This document shows positions 1 through 7,923 of a DNA stretch of 64,000 bases, in pieces. The position numbers were made by a program, and so were the translations under genes. Source of the DNA: Acidovorax facilis (lineage in GTDB: Bacteria; Pseudomonadota; Gammaproteobacteria; Burkholderiales; Burkholderiaceae_C). Below the pieces are notes generated by a model. That model ran no database searches. It was not told the origin of the DNA and saw nothing but the letters and a program-made list of their open reading frames with translations. The DNA lies in the NCBI RefSeq assembly GCF_023913775.1, contig NZ_JAMXAX010000013.1, positions 1-64,000 on the forward strand, in the 5' to 3' direction. Every line of letters starts with the position of its first letter. Position 1 is the stretch's first letter.

Positions 1-1703
1 GTCGGAGCCGGCTCAGGGGCGGCCCGTCGCGCACGAGTGGGGGCGCGCGGAGCAGAAGCAGGGACAAGTGCTGGCGCAGGCATGGATGCAGCAGCCACCG
101 TATCGCTCGCAGCGCCGTCCACAGCAGCAGAGGCCGCTGCGGCCGGGTCCTGCAGCGCCGTCTCCATCACTGCAGGTGGCGGCGCTGCGGGCGGCTCTGC
201 CATCTCGGTGATGATGTCGTCCTGCGGCGCCTTGCTGCTCTGGGCCCAGCGCAGGCCAGCGGCAGAAACCACCACGGCCACCACAGCCACCCCGAGCCAC
301 ACCACAACCGGCGAGCGCCGTGTTGTTTTCACCGCCTTGCCGTGGGGGCGGGCGATCTCCCGCTCCAGGGGCCGTGGTCGATGGTCGGACGCATGGCGGG
401 TGGTGTTCCCCAGCTTGGGGTCGCCCGCGGGATCGTCGTAGCGGGAGTCATCGACCACCACCGTGTCTCCTGCGTCGATGAAGACCGTATCACCCGCATC
501 GGCAGCCACAGTGTCCGGGCCGCCCAGCATCACGGTGTCTCCGCCAACATTCGCTTCGCCCGCGGGAGTGGCACGCCCTCCGGCCTCGTGGGCCACTCCG
601 TTCCCGGTGGCGCGCTGCGCCTGGGCGTGCATCTCTGCCACGATGCTGGGTGCTGAGGTCACATCCACCGTGGGCGTTACCAAGCCCGGGCCCGGCTGAT
701 CGGCAGGCTCCACCCAGATATCCCCCAGGTCGTTCCGGAAGTCGAAGTGCTCGCTCCCCTCCGGCGCAGACGTCATCTCCATGAGCTGCAGGAATGCGTC
801 GATGCTCTGCGGCCGGTCCTCCGGCTTGAGCGCCAGCGACTGCGCGATCGCCGCCACGAAAGGCGCGGAATACTCCACGCCAAACTGGCGCTTGACGGTT
901 CTGGCCACGCGGGAGAACGACACCATGCGATCGCGGATGGAGCGCAACGTGGCAGGCAGCGGCGTGTCGTTGCACAAGCAGCCATGCACTACCGCAGCCA
1001 GGGAATACAGGTCGCTCCAGGGGCCCTGGCGCAGATCCTCGTCGCCATCGGAATATTGCTCTATGGGCGCGTAGTTGACCTTGAGGACGGCGGTGTGTTT
1101 GCGGTCCTGGTCGTTGATCGCGTGCCGGGCAGCGCCCAGGTCGAGCAGCACCGGGGGGCCGATGTCCTGCAGAAAAATGTTGTCGGGCGAAATATCCCGA
1201 TGCAGGGTCTTACCGTCATGGAGCACCCGCAGGGCACCCAGCACCGACCACAGCACCTTGCGCAGCCAGATCTCGGGCGGCGGGGTGCGCATCTGGGCAC
1301 GGGCCTGCTTGAAGGTCATGCCGCTGTAGAGGGGCATGACCATGTAGGCCGTGTTGTTGGCCTCCCAGAAGCGGAACACCTTGACCAGCGAAGGGTGGTC
1401 AAACTGCGCCAGCAGGCGCGCCTCACCCACAAAAGAGGCCAGCCCGGCCTGGAACGTTTGCTGGTCCGACGACGATCTCACCCAGAGCGACTGGCCCTGC
1501 GCACGCCCCGCCAGCGCCGAAGGCATGTATTCCTTGATCGCCACGGCCCGGTGCAGGGAGTGGTCAAAGGCCTTGTAGACCATGCCAAACCCGCCAACCC
1601 CCAGGAGCGCAAGGATCTCGAACTCAGCGAGGCGGGTGCCTGGCGGCAGCGCATCCACATGGCTGACACCGCTGGCTGGGGCTTGGCTGGAACTTGCGAT
1701 CAT
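1..1703 (-). CDS. Ser/Thr protein kinase with C-terminal membrane anchor (3' end outside window)
   Basis: A Hanks-type kinase that would phosphorylate Ser/Thr on proteins. The reverse strand is open from ATG at 1703 to the window edge (567 codons, stop not seen). Visible motifs are the glycine loop GVGGFGMVYKA (residues 35-45), the ATP lysine K57 in VAIKEYM, the catalytic loop HRDISPDN (168-175), and D188 in DLG, which replaces the usual DFG. A linker follows at about residues 330-460, with four DTV units spaced 8 residues apart. A single transmembrane helix lies near 467-487, then an Ala/Pro-rich extracytoplasmic stretch. The kinase domain is therefore cytoplasmic. The start is the first ATG before the domain. 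The partner or phosphatase would lie outside the window. The kinase call is secure; the role is unknown. Confidence 0.9.
   Translation of the reverse strand, partial: MIASSSQAPASGVSHVDALPPGTRLAEFEILALLGVGGFGMVYKAFDHSLHRAVAIKEYMPSALAGRAQGQSLWVRSSSDQQTFQAGLASFVGEARLLAQFDHPSLVKVFRFWEANNTAYMVMPLYSGMTFKQARAQMRTPPPEIWLRKVLWSVLGALRVLHDGKTLHRDISPDNIFLQDIGPPVLLDLGAARHAINDQDRKHTAVLKVNYAPIEQYSDGDEDLRQGPWSDLYSLAAVVHGCLCNDTPLPATLRSIRDRMVSFSRVARTVKRQFGVEYSAPFVAAIAQSLALKPEDRPQSIDAFLQLMEMTSAPEGSEHFDFRNDLGDIWVEPADQPGPGLVTPTVDVTSAPSIVAEMHAQAQRATGNGVAHEAGGRATPAGEANVGGDTVMLGGPDTVAADAGDTVFIDAGDTVVVDDSRYDDPAGDPKLGNTTRHASDHRPRPLEREIARPHGKAVKTTRRSPVVVWLGVAVVAVVVSAAGLRWAQSSKAPQDDIITEMAEPPAAPPPAVMETALQDPAAAASAAVDGAASDTVAAASMPAPALVPASAPRAPTRARRAAPEPAP
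447..553 (-). repeat. Four 8-residue DTV repeats in kinase linker
   Basis: In the kinase reading frame this stretch encodes GDTVMLGG, PDTVAADA, GDTVFIDA and GDTVVVDD in direct succession, so a threonine recurs every 8 residues in an acidic, otherwise low-complexity linker. The repeat is seen in the sequence. A role as autophosphorylation or FHA-docking sites is inference only. Confidence 0.75.
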
Positions 1704-2016
1704 GGTGGAAAGGGTGTGGCGTGCGGGCTTGTTTCGACAGAGATTGTGGGTGAACGGGTGCCAACACCGCTCCGAACGCAATCATGAAGCATGCCAGCAC
1801 GCGCTACAGAAACAAAAGGCTTCCCGTCTGCCAAAAAAGTTACACACCCTGGTCAGAGATACGCCGATTGTGCCGCGCCATGATTCCTGGCCGCCCTCAG
1901 CCCATGACAAATTCGCATGGAACCATGACCCGGCCTCTGTGGTGCACGCCACCCAGCGCAGCCCCCCCTCGACCCGGCCCAGGGAGGCGACAGGGCGCAC
2001 TCGTTACCATAGAGCC
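1704..2016. other. Intergenic region between divergent kinase and rlmJ
   Basis: This 313-base gap separates the kinase start from the rlmJ start on the opposite strand, so it must hold both promoters. I see no convincing sigma70 boxes, hairpin or small gene in it. Short open frames here have no homology-like features. Confidence 0.5.
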
Positions 2017-2904
2017 ATGTTCAGTTATCGCCACGCCTTCCACGCAGGCAACCATGCCGATGTGCTCAAGCACACGGTCTTGATCGCCGCCTTGCAACAC
2101 CTTACCGAGAAAGACGCGGCCCTCACCGTGCTGGACACGCATGCGGGCGCGGGCCTGTACCGGCTCGACGGCGACTACGCCAGCACCAGCGGCGAAGCTG
2201 CAGACGGCATCGTCCGCCTGTTTGCCCCCACGGCCCCAGCCCTCACGCCGGCCCTGCAGGCCTATGTGGACATGGTCCGTGCCTTCAACCAGGGCAACAC
2301 GCTGCGGGTTTACCCAGGCTCCCCGTTCATCACCCAGCGCCTGTTGCGCGACCACGACAAGCTCAAGCTCTTTGAGCTGCATCCCACCGACCTGCGCGCC
2401 CTGGCGGGCAACGTGGCCCAGCTCGAAGCAGGCCGCCAAGTGGCCGTGCTGCACGAAGACGGGTTCGAAGGGATCAAGAAATTCCTGCCTCCACCGGCCC
2501 GCCGCGCTTTGGTACTGTGCGATCCCAGCTATGAAATCAAGAGCGACTATGCCAAGGTGCTCGATATGGCGGCGGATTCGCTCAAGCGCTTTGCCACCGG
2601 CACGTACGCCTTTTGGTACCCCATCATCCCGCGCCCCGAGGCGCACGACCTGCCTCGCCGTCTCAAGACCCTGGCCACCAAGGCAGGCAAAAGCTGGCTG
2701 CATGCCACGCTGACCGTCAAGAACAGCAAGCTCACCGAAAACGCTGCTGGCGACGTCAAGCGCCCAGGCTTGCCAGCCAGTGGCATGTTTCTGATCAACC
2801 CGCCCTTCACCCTGAAAGCCGCGCTCAAAACCGCACTGCCACAAATGGTGGAATTGCTGGCCCAGGACAAACACGCCACGCACACCCTGGAATCAGGCGG
2901 CTGA
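2017..2904 (+). CDS. rlmJ: 23S rRNA (adenine-N6)-methyltransferase RlmJ
   Basis: Methylates the N6 of A2030 in 23S rRNA using S-adenosylmethionine. The 295-aa product begins MFSYRHAFHAGNHADVLKH, the characteristic RlmJ N-terminus, which fixes the start even though the frame is open further upstream. The SAM-binding motif is DTHAGAGLY (about residues 40-48). The catalytic motif reads DPSYE, whereas the N6-adenine methyltransferase consensus and E. coli RlmJ have DPPY. Length fits the family (about 280 aa). The gene is monocistronic, divergent from the kinase and convergent with the rlpA-like gene. No strong Shine-Dalgarno is seen. Confidence 0.92.
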   Translation: MFSYRHAFHAGNHADVLKHTVLIAALQHLTEKDAALTVLDTHAGAGLYRLDGDYASTSGEAADGIVRLFAPTAPALTPALQAYVDMVRAFNQGNTLRVYPGSPFITQRLLRDHDKLKLFELHPTDLRALAGNVAQLEAGRQVAVLHEDGFEGIKKFLPPPARRALVLCDPSYEIKSDYAKVLDMAADSLKRFATGTYAFWYPIIPRPEAHDLPRRLKTLATKAGKSWLHATLTVKNSKLTENAAGDVKRPGLPASGMFLINPPFTLKAALKTALPQMVELLAQDKHATHTLESGG

Positions 2905-2952
2905 TGCGTCCAAGTGGCGGGTCGTTCTTACGGCCCATCCGCCCCCACGTCC

Positions 2953-3555
2953 TCACTCTTCAGGGCAGGTCGATTCTCCATTGGCCACAGGAAACACCTC
3001 CACCGGCTTGAGCCCCAGACCGTGCAGCCCCAGGGCAATGGCTGCAGCGCGGCTCAAGTCCACGATCCGGCCCCGCGCATGGGGCCCCCGGTCATTCACG
3101 CGCACCACAACCCCTCGGCCCGTGATCTGGCTGCGCACACAGATGAATGTGCCAAAGGCCAGGGTGGGGTGCGCAGCGGTCATTGCGTGCATGTCAAACC
3201 GCTCGCCACTGGCGGTCTTGCGCCGGTGAAACCCAGGCCCGTACCAGGACGCGAGTCCGGTCTCTGGCGCCACCTCGTACCGGCCAGACTCCCCCGAAGG
3301 CGCAGCCCATGGAGCGTCAATGGGCTCACCAAGAGGTTGCACCTCCTCATCCAGCAGCCCCGCCTCGGCCAACGCGGCATCCACGGCATTCGGGGTGGAG
3401 GGCTCTGCCGTGTTACCGGCCCCCTCTGCCTGCGCAGCAGGCAACCACGCACAGCAGGCCGCAACCAGCAGGGGCAGTAGCCGCAGGTGGGCGCTAGCGC
3501 TTGCAGCGCTCCAGAAATGCTTCCTCAAACCGTCGCAGATCGTTTTTCTCTCCAT
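2953..3555 (-). CDS. RlpA-like double-psi beta-barrel protein (septal ring lytic transglycosylase family)
   Basis: A 200-aa exported protein of the RlpA family. RlpA proteins bind or cleave denuded peptidoglycan at the division septum. A hydrophobic signal segment RLLPLLVAACCAWLPAAQA precedes the mature part. The double-psi beta-barrel carries the family signature GLASWYGPGFHRRKTASGERFD and later VRVNDRGPHARGRIVDLSRAAA, with the catalytic-type Asp of NDRGP. There is no SPOR domain, so this is a short RlpA-like form. The start at 3555 overlaps the end of the upstream gene by 62 bases in another frame, so translation may be coupled. No good ribosome site is visible, and a shorter start inside the overlap cannot be excluded. 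Confidence 0.82.
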   Translation of the reverse strand: MERKTICDGLRKHFWSAASASAHLRLLPLLVAACCAWLPAAQAEGAGNTAEPSTPNAVDAALAEAGLLDEEVQPLGEPIDAPWAAPSGESGRYEVAPETGLASWYGPGFHRRKTASGERFDMHAMTAAHPTLAFGTFICVRSQITGRGVVVRVNDRGPHARGRIVDLSRAAAIALGLHGLGLKPVEVFPVANGESTCPEE

Positions 3556-4111
3556 CCGTCAAATCCGTTCTGGCGCGTTTGTTGGTAAGAATGCGGCGAG
3601 ACTCGGCGCATTGCTGGGCGTGCCGCTCCTGCTGCTCCCTGGAAGCCTGTGCTGCGACCTGGGCAGACTTTTCGTCTTCCCGGCGCTGCTTGTCGCGGTG
3701 GCGGCGCTCCGCCGAAAGCCGTGAGTACGCATCCTGCTCCTCCTCCCGGCAATCGCGCCGGTATTCGCGCCGCATTCCTTCCACCACATCGGCCTTGATG
3801 CCCCGGCCATACGCTCCCCGGATGTTTTCATCCAGGGCCCGGCAGCGCGCGCTCAGATACTGATGGTGGTCCGGGGTTTCGGGCGATGACCGCGCCGGCG
3901 AATAGCTGTCATAACGTGGCGATGAATATTGCGCCGGGGCAGGCCCCGCCACAGCGGCTGTGGTGCGGGAGCCCTCAGGGCACGGCCGCGACAGGACAAA
4001 AGTGTTCCCATTTCCGTCCCGGCAGTGGTAGCGGGTCTGCGCCTGAACGCCCGACATGCCCAACACCCAAACACACAGCGCACACCATACCGCCACCCCA
4101 GCTCGTTCCAT
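3494..4111 (-). CDS. Exported charged protein with DUF4124-like N-terminus
   Basis: A 205-aa protein of unknown function. MERAGVAVWCALCVWVLGM begins a signal peptide that appears to be cleaved after VQAQ. The mature part begins TRYHCRDGNGNTFVLSRPCPEG, which resembles the short cysteine-containing DUF4124 module common in proteobacterial envelope proteins. The C-terminal half is very rich in Arg, Glu and Gln and probably helical or coiled coil, with scattered cysteines. I chose the start at 4111 because AGGGGG lies 9 bases upstream; ATG at 4120 is nearly as close and the frame is open further still. It overlaps the rlpA-like gene and is probably co-transcribed with it. Confidence 0.65.
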   Translation of the reverse strand: MERAGVAVWCALCVWVLGMSGVQAQTRYHCRDGNGNTFVLSRPCPEGSRTTAAVAGPAPAQYSSPRYDSYSPARSSPETPDHHQYLSARCRALDENIRGAYGRGIKADVVEGMRREYRRDCREEEQDAYSRLSAERRHRDKQRREDEKSAQVAAQASREQQERHAQQCAESRRILTNKRARTDLTDGEKNDLRRFEEAFLERCKR

Positions 4112-4167
4112 GACCACCATCCCCCTGCAAATGTTGCAAAGTGCTAATGGTAGCCACGCCGTGGCCA

Positions 4168-5019
4168 TCAGATCCCCAGGCGGCGGCAGATTTCCAGAGT
4201 GGCCGTACTCTGGTTCATGGTGTAGAAGTGCAGTGCGGGTACGCCCGCGCTGCGCAGCTGGTCGCACAGGTCAGTCACCACATCAAGCCCAAAAGCCTTG
4301 ATGCTGGCCGTGTCGTCGCCAAACGCCTGCAGGCGCAGCCGGATCCAGCGGGGAATCTCGGCACCGCAGGCGTCCGAGAAACGCATCAGCTGCGTGGAGC
4401 TTCCGATGGGCATGATGCCGGGCACCACGGGCACGTTGGCGCCCAGGCGCTGTGTGTCTTCCACAAAGCGGAAATACGCATCGCTGTTGTAGAAATACTG
4501 GGTGATGGCCGAGTCCGCACCCGCCTGAACCTTGGCGATGTAGGCGTTCAGGTCTGCCTCGGGCGACTTGGCCTGGGGATGCACCTCGGGGTAGGCGGCC
4601 ACTTCGATGTGGAAATCCCGGCCCGTCTCCGCGCGGATGAAGGCCACCAGGTCACTGGCGTACTGAAACTCCCCGCCCGCGCCGTAGCCGCTGGGCAAAT
4701 CGCCACGCAACGCCACCAGGCGCTTGACGCCCATGGCCTTGAGCGTGGCGAGCTGCTCGCGCACGGACTGGCGTGTGGCACCAATGCACGAGAAGTGCGA
4801 GGCGGCGCTCACACCTTCGGCCAGGATTTCGCGCACCGTGCCGAAAGTGCCCTCCTGCGTGGAGCCACCGGCGCCGTAGGTCACCGAGCAGAAATCCGGG
4901 TGCAGCGCATACAGCTGCTGGCGCGCGGCCCGCAGCTTGTCCGCCCCTTCGGGCGTTTTGGGCGGAAAAAATTCGAAACTCACCGGAAAACCGGTGCCCT
5001 GGGCATTGGCAGCAATCAT
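4168..5019 (-). CDS. metF: 5,10-methylenetetrahydrofolate reductase
   Basis: Reduces methylene-THF to methyl-THF with FAD and NAD(P)H, supplying the methyl group for methionine synthesis. The 283-aa product begins MIAANAQGTGFPVSFEFFPP and carries the MetF hallmarks FEFFPPKTPEG and VTYGAGGSTQEGT, a TIM barrel of normal family length. Its ATG overlaps the stop of tlyA by four bases (ATGA), which implies translational coupling. Together with tlyA and the riboswitch-controlled ahcY upstream, it forms a plausible one-carbon/methyl-cycle operon read from about 7745 downward. Confidence 0.95.
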   Translation of the reverse strand: MIAANAQGTGFPVSFEFFPPKTPEGADKLRAARQQLYALHPDFCSVTYGAGGSTQEGTFGTVREILAEGVSAASHFSCIGATRQSVREQLATLKAMGVKRLVALRGDLPSGYGAGGEFQYASDLVAFIRAETGRDFHIEVAAYPEVHPQAKSPEADLNAYIAKVQAGADSAITQYFYNSDAYFRFVEDTQRLGANVPVVPGIMPIGSSTQLMRFSDACGAEIPRWIRLRLQAFGDDTASIKAFGLDVVTDLCDQLRSAGVPALHFYTMNQSTATLEICRRLGI

Positions 5020-6023
5020 GGTGCCCTCCTCGCATAAACAAAAAATTCATGGTTGCCGTCGCCGCCCTGGATAGGGCTGTCAAGCCAGGCCTGTACGGCC
5101 AGACCCAGTTCGGCGCAGCAGTCGCGGATGCGTTTTTCCACCACGGCATACAGGGCGGCATCCCGCACCACACCGCCCTTGCCCACCTGGCCCGGCTGCA
5201 GTTCAAACTGCGGCTTGACCAGCATGAGCAGGTGGCCGTCAGGGCGCAGGAATGCGGCGATGGCGGGCAGCACCAGGGTCAGCGAGATGAAGGACAGATC
5301 CCCCGTCACCAGGTCGAACGCCGGTGTCGTGTCCACGCCCGCGCATTCGGCGCGGCGTCTGCGCTGGACGGGCAGTGTGCCCTGCGCGCGGGCTTCGGCG
5401 CGCAGGGCGCGCTCGGACTTGAAGGCTTCGATGTCCTGGTCCTTGGCGTCGCCGCTATCGTCGTAGGCTTCGTCCACCAGGCCGCCGTTGCGCATCCAGC
5501 TGTAGGGCGCCTCGGGCTGGGTTTCGTTGTCTTCCTCAGCATCGACGACTTCGGAGAGCGCCAGCTCGCAGGCTTCCTGCAGCGCCTGGGCGGTCAACGA
5601 GCGCGCGTTCACGCCCTCCACGCAGACCACACGCAGATCGCTGCGCAGCCGCTCGTGGAGCTGGCCATGGCCCACGTCCACACCGATGACCTGCGCCGCG
5701 CCCTGCTGCAGCAGACAATCGGTAAAGCCGCCGGTGCTCTGCCCCACATCCAGGCAGCGCAGCCCGGCCACGGACAGCCCCGTGGCCAACAAGGCGCCTT
5801 CCAGCTTGAGGCCGCCGCGCGAGATGTACTTGGCCTCGGCATCGTCCAGCAGCTTCACCTCGGCCACGGACGGGATGTCATCGCCGTTCTTGGCCACCTT
5901 CTGCCAGGGCGCCAGGGGTGACAGACGCCACTCCACGCCCGCAGCAATCAGCCGCTGCGCTTGCGAGCGCGTGGCCGCATGGCCCGCTTCCACCAAAAAT
6001 ACATCTGCACGCATGGCGCTCAT
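5016..6023 (-). CDS. tlyA: TlyA family rRNA 2'-O-methyltransferase (hemolysin A family) with long insertion
   Basis: A 335-aa SAM-dependent methyltransferase of the TlyA family, which methylates ribose 2'-O of cytidines in 16S/23S rRNA in characterised members. An N-terminal S4 RNA-binding domain (MRADVFLVEAGHAATRSQAQ onward, about residues 1-65) is followed by the FtsJ-like fold with DVGQSTGGFTDCLLQQGAAQ. TlyA proteins are usually 240-275 aa. The excess lies in an acidic/charged insertion at about residues 150-215, between the cofactor-binding half and the DLVTGDLSFISLT strand. The function of the insert is unknown. It sits between ahcY and metF and is coupled to metF by a 4-base overlap. 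Confidence 0.88.
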   Translation of the reverse strand: MSAMRADVFLVEAGHAATRSQAQRLIAAGVEWRLSPLAPWQKVAKNGDDIPSVAEVKLLDDAEAKYISRGGLKLEGALLATGLSVAGLRCLDVGQSTGGFTDCLLQQGAAQVIGVDVGHGQLHERLRSDLRVVCVEGVNARSLTAQALQEACELALSEVVDAEEDNETQPEAPYSWMRNGGLVDEAYDDSGDAKDQDIEAFKSERALRAEARAQGTLPVQRRRRAECAGVDTTPAFDLVTGDLSFISLTLVLPAIAAFLRPDGHLLMLVKPQFELQPGQVGKGGVVRDAALYAVVEKRIRDCCAELGLAVQAWLDSPIQGGDGNHEFFVYARRAP

Positions 6024-6029
6024 CCTTTA

Positions 6030-6089
6030 AGAGTCAAATCAGCCTCCAGCGCTTATCCATCAAGCGCAAGCAGCTATCACAATAGTAGC
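6030..6089 (+). repeat. Dispersed AGCGCTT-hairpin repeat, copy 1
   Basis: Contains CCTCCAGCGCTTATCCATCA, then AGCGCAAGCAGCTATC and an AT-rich end with ATAGTAGC. The core forms a hairpin (GCGCTT, loop, AAGCGC). It lies between ahcY and tlyA, inside the presumed operon, and could act as a stability or attenuation element. Related copies are listed below. Confidence 0.8.
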
Positions 6090-6162
6090 AACCACGATGC
6101 AGTGATCCACCAGCGCACCGGCGGCATGCCGCCAAGGCGCGCAATGCGCCTGGGGCGCGGGA

Positions 6163-7596
6163 TCAATAGCGGTAGGTGTCCGGCTTGTACGGGCCTTGCT
6201 TGGGCACGCCAATGTAGGCGGCCTGCTCGTCGGTCAGCTCCGTCAGCATGGCGCCCACCTTCTTGAGGTGCAGACGGGCCACCTTTTCGTCCAGGTGCTT
6301 GGGCAACACGTAGACCTTGCCGTTTTCGTAGTAGTCGCTGTGGGTGAACAGCTCGATCTGGGCAATGGTCTGGTTGGCAAAGCTCGACGACATCACAAAG
6401 CTCGGGTGGCCCGTGCCGCAGCCCAGGTTCACCAGGCGGCCCTTGGCCAGCAGGATGATGCGCTTGCCGTCCGGGAAGATCACGTGGTCCACCTGGGGCT
6501 TGATCTCTTCCCACTCGTACTGCTCCAGCGACGCCACCTGGATCTCGTTGTCGAAGTGGCCGATGTTGCAGACGATGGCCTGATCCTTCATGGCCAGCAT
6601 GTGCTCGTGGCGGATCACGTCCTTGTTGCCAGTGGTGGTCACGAAGATGTCGGCCTTGTCGGCAGCGTATTCCATCGTCACGACCTTGTAGCCTTCCATC
6701 GCGGCTTGCAGGGCGTTGATGGGGTCGATCTCGGTCACCCACACCTGGGCGCTCAGTGCACGCAGGGCCTGGGCGCTGCCCTTGCCCACGTCGCCGTAGC
6801 CGGCCACCACGGCCACCTTGCCAGCGATCATCACGTCGGTGGCGCGCTTGATGCCGTCCACCAGCGATTCACGGCAACCGTACAGGTTGTCGAACTTGCT
6901 CTTGGTCACCGAGTCGTTCACGTTGATGGCGCGGAACATCAGCGAGCCCTTGGCCGACATTTCCTTCAAGCGGTGCACGCCGGTGGTGGTTTCTTCGGTC
7001 ACGCCGATGATCTGGGCGCTCTTGCGGCTGTACCAGGTCGGGTCCTCAGCCAGCTTGGCCTTGATGGAGGCAAACAGGCAGGTCTCTTCTTCGCTGGTGG
7101 GGCTGGCGATCAGCGAGGCGTCCTTTTCGGCGCGCTTGCCCAGGTGCATCAGCAGCGTGGCATCGCCGCCGTCGTCCAGTATCAGGTTGGGGCCTTCGCC
7201 TTCGGTGCCGGCGGGGCCAAAGTCAAAAATGCGGTGGGTGTAGTCCCAGTATTCGGCCAGGGTCTCGCCCTTGATGGCAAACACAGGCGTACCGGCGGCA
7301 GCAATGGCGGCGGCGGCGTGGTCTTGCGTGGAGAAGATGTTGCAAGAAGCCCAGCGCACCTCAGCGCCCAGGGCCTGCAGCGTCTCGATCAGCACGGCGG
7401 TCTGGATCGTCATGTGCAGCGAGCCCGTGATGCGGGCGCCCTTGAGCGACTGCTTGGGCGCGAACTCCTCGCGGATGGCCATGAGGCCAGGCATCTCGGT
7501 TTCGGCGATGCGGATTTCTTTGCGGCCCCATGCGGCCAGGCCGATGTCGGCAATGATGCAGTCGGTGTTGACCGGGGCGTTGACGCGTGCGTTCAT
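6163..7596 (-). CDS. ahcY: Adenosylhomocysteinase (S-adenosylhomocysteine hydrolase)
   Basis: Hydrolyses S-adenosylhomocysteine to adenosine and homocysteine, removing the inhibitory by-product of SAM-dependent methylation. The 477-aa product has the NAD-binding motif [13 protein letters not shown], conserved blocks such as [20 protein letters not shown] and [20 protein letters not shown], and the family C-terminus KPDTYRY. I start at ATG 7596 ([13 protein letters not shown]), with GGAG about 12 bases upstream. A TTG 18 bases earlier is in frame but less likely. Expression should respond to the SAH riboswitch 78 bases upstream. prfC is divergent. Confidence 0.97.
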   Translation of the reverse strand: MNARVNAPVNTDCIIADIGLAAWGRKEIRIAETEMPGLMAIREEFAPKQSLKGARITGSLHMTIQTAVLIETLQALGAEVRWASCNIFSTQDHAAAAIAAAGTPVFAIKGETLAEYWDYTHRIFDFGPAGTEGEGPNLILDDGGDATLLMHLGKRAEKDASLIASPTSEEETCLFASIKAKLAEDPTWYSRKSAQIIGVTEETTTGVHRLKEMSAKGSLMFRAINVNDSVTKSKFDNLYGCRESLVDGIKRATDVMIAGKVAVVAGYGDVGKGSAQALRALSAQVWVTEIDPINALQAAMEGYKVVTMEYAADKADIFVTTTGNKDVIRHEHMLAMKDQAIVCNIGHFDNEIQVASLEQYEWEEIKPQVDHVIFPDGKRIILLAKGRLVNLGCGTGHPSFVMSSSFANQTIAQIELFTHSDYYENGKVYVLPKHLDEKVARLHLKKVGAMLTELTDEQAAYIGVPKQGPYKPDTYRY

Positions 7597-7673
7597 GATG
7601 GTTTCTTGCTCCAAAGCATGTTTGAAAAACCACTGGTCGCGGGAGTGAAAAAGCTCACCACACGAGAAGTGGA

Positions 7674-7743
7674 TGAGCGTCGTTGCTAGATGACTCCGAG
7701 CCTCACGCCCCGCCTGTGCTGGGGACGCTGCAACGCTCCTCGG
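7674..7743 (-). promoter_or_regulatory. SAH riboswitch
   Basis: The reverse strand reads CCGAGGAGCGTTGCAGCGTC, then CCCAGCACAGGCGGGGCG, then TGAGGCTCGG, and ends AGCAACGACGCTCA. This matches the S-adenosylhomocysteine riboswitch: P1 from CCGAG with CTCGG, P2 from CGTCCCC with GGGGCG, P4 from GTTGC with GCAAC, and the pseudoknot from GAGCG with CGCTC. The class is known to turn on ahcY-type genes when SAH accumulates. It stands directly before ahcY and, by read-through, should also influence tlyA and metF. Confidence 0.93.
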
Positions 7744-7751
7744 ATCGGCAG

Positions 7752-7757
7752 ATTATA
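7752..7757 (-). promoter_or_regulatory. -10 box of the ahcY riboswitch transcript
   Basis: A perfect TATAAT on the reverse strand predicts a transcript start near 7745, exactly where the riboswitch P1 strand begins. No good TTGACA-like -35 box is seen at 16-18 bases upstream, so the promoter may need an activator. Confidence 0.65.
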
Positions 7758-7923
7758 AAAGCAAGTGCATTCCCCGCACCATGCCCCGGGATGAATCCGT
7801 CCTCGGCCTTGCACGGAACAGTAAAATCCCGCCACTGCCGCCCCTGCGTCCCACGCCGGTCCCGGCCTGAAGATTCTTGCGCAGGGCGCTCTGCCCCGCA
7901 CCCATCCCATTCAGGAACCCCCT

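Noticed and set aside
747-1787. 346-codon forward open frame at the left end
   Set aside because: It is antisense to the protein kinase, whose catalytic motifs are unmistakable on the reverse strand.
4151-4165. Terminator after metF
   Set aside because: GCCAC/GTGGC with a 3-base loop is short and has no U tract.
6119-6150. Terminator after ahcY
   Set aside because: Two short GC hairpins (GGCGGCATGCCGCC and GGCGC...GCGCC) lack a U tract, and genes of the same operon follow.
6196-7689. Long forward open frame opposite ahcY (497 codons)
   Set aside because: It is antisense to the strongly conserved ahcY gene, and its His/Val/Gly-rich composition is typical of shadow frames in high-GC DNA.
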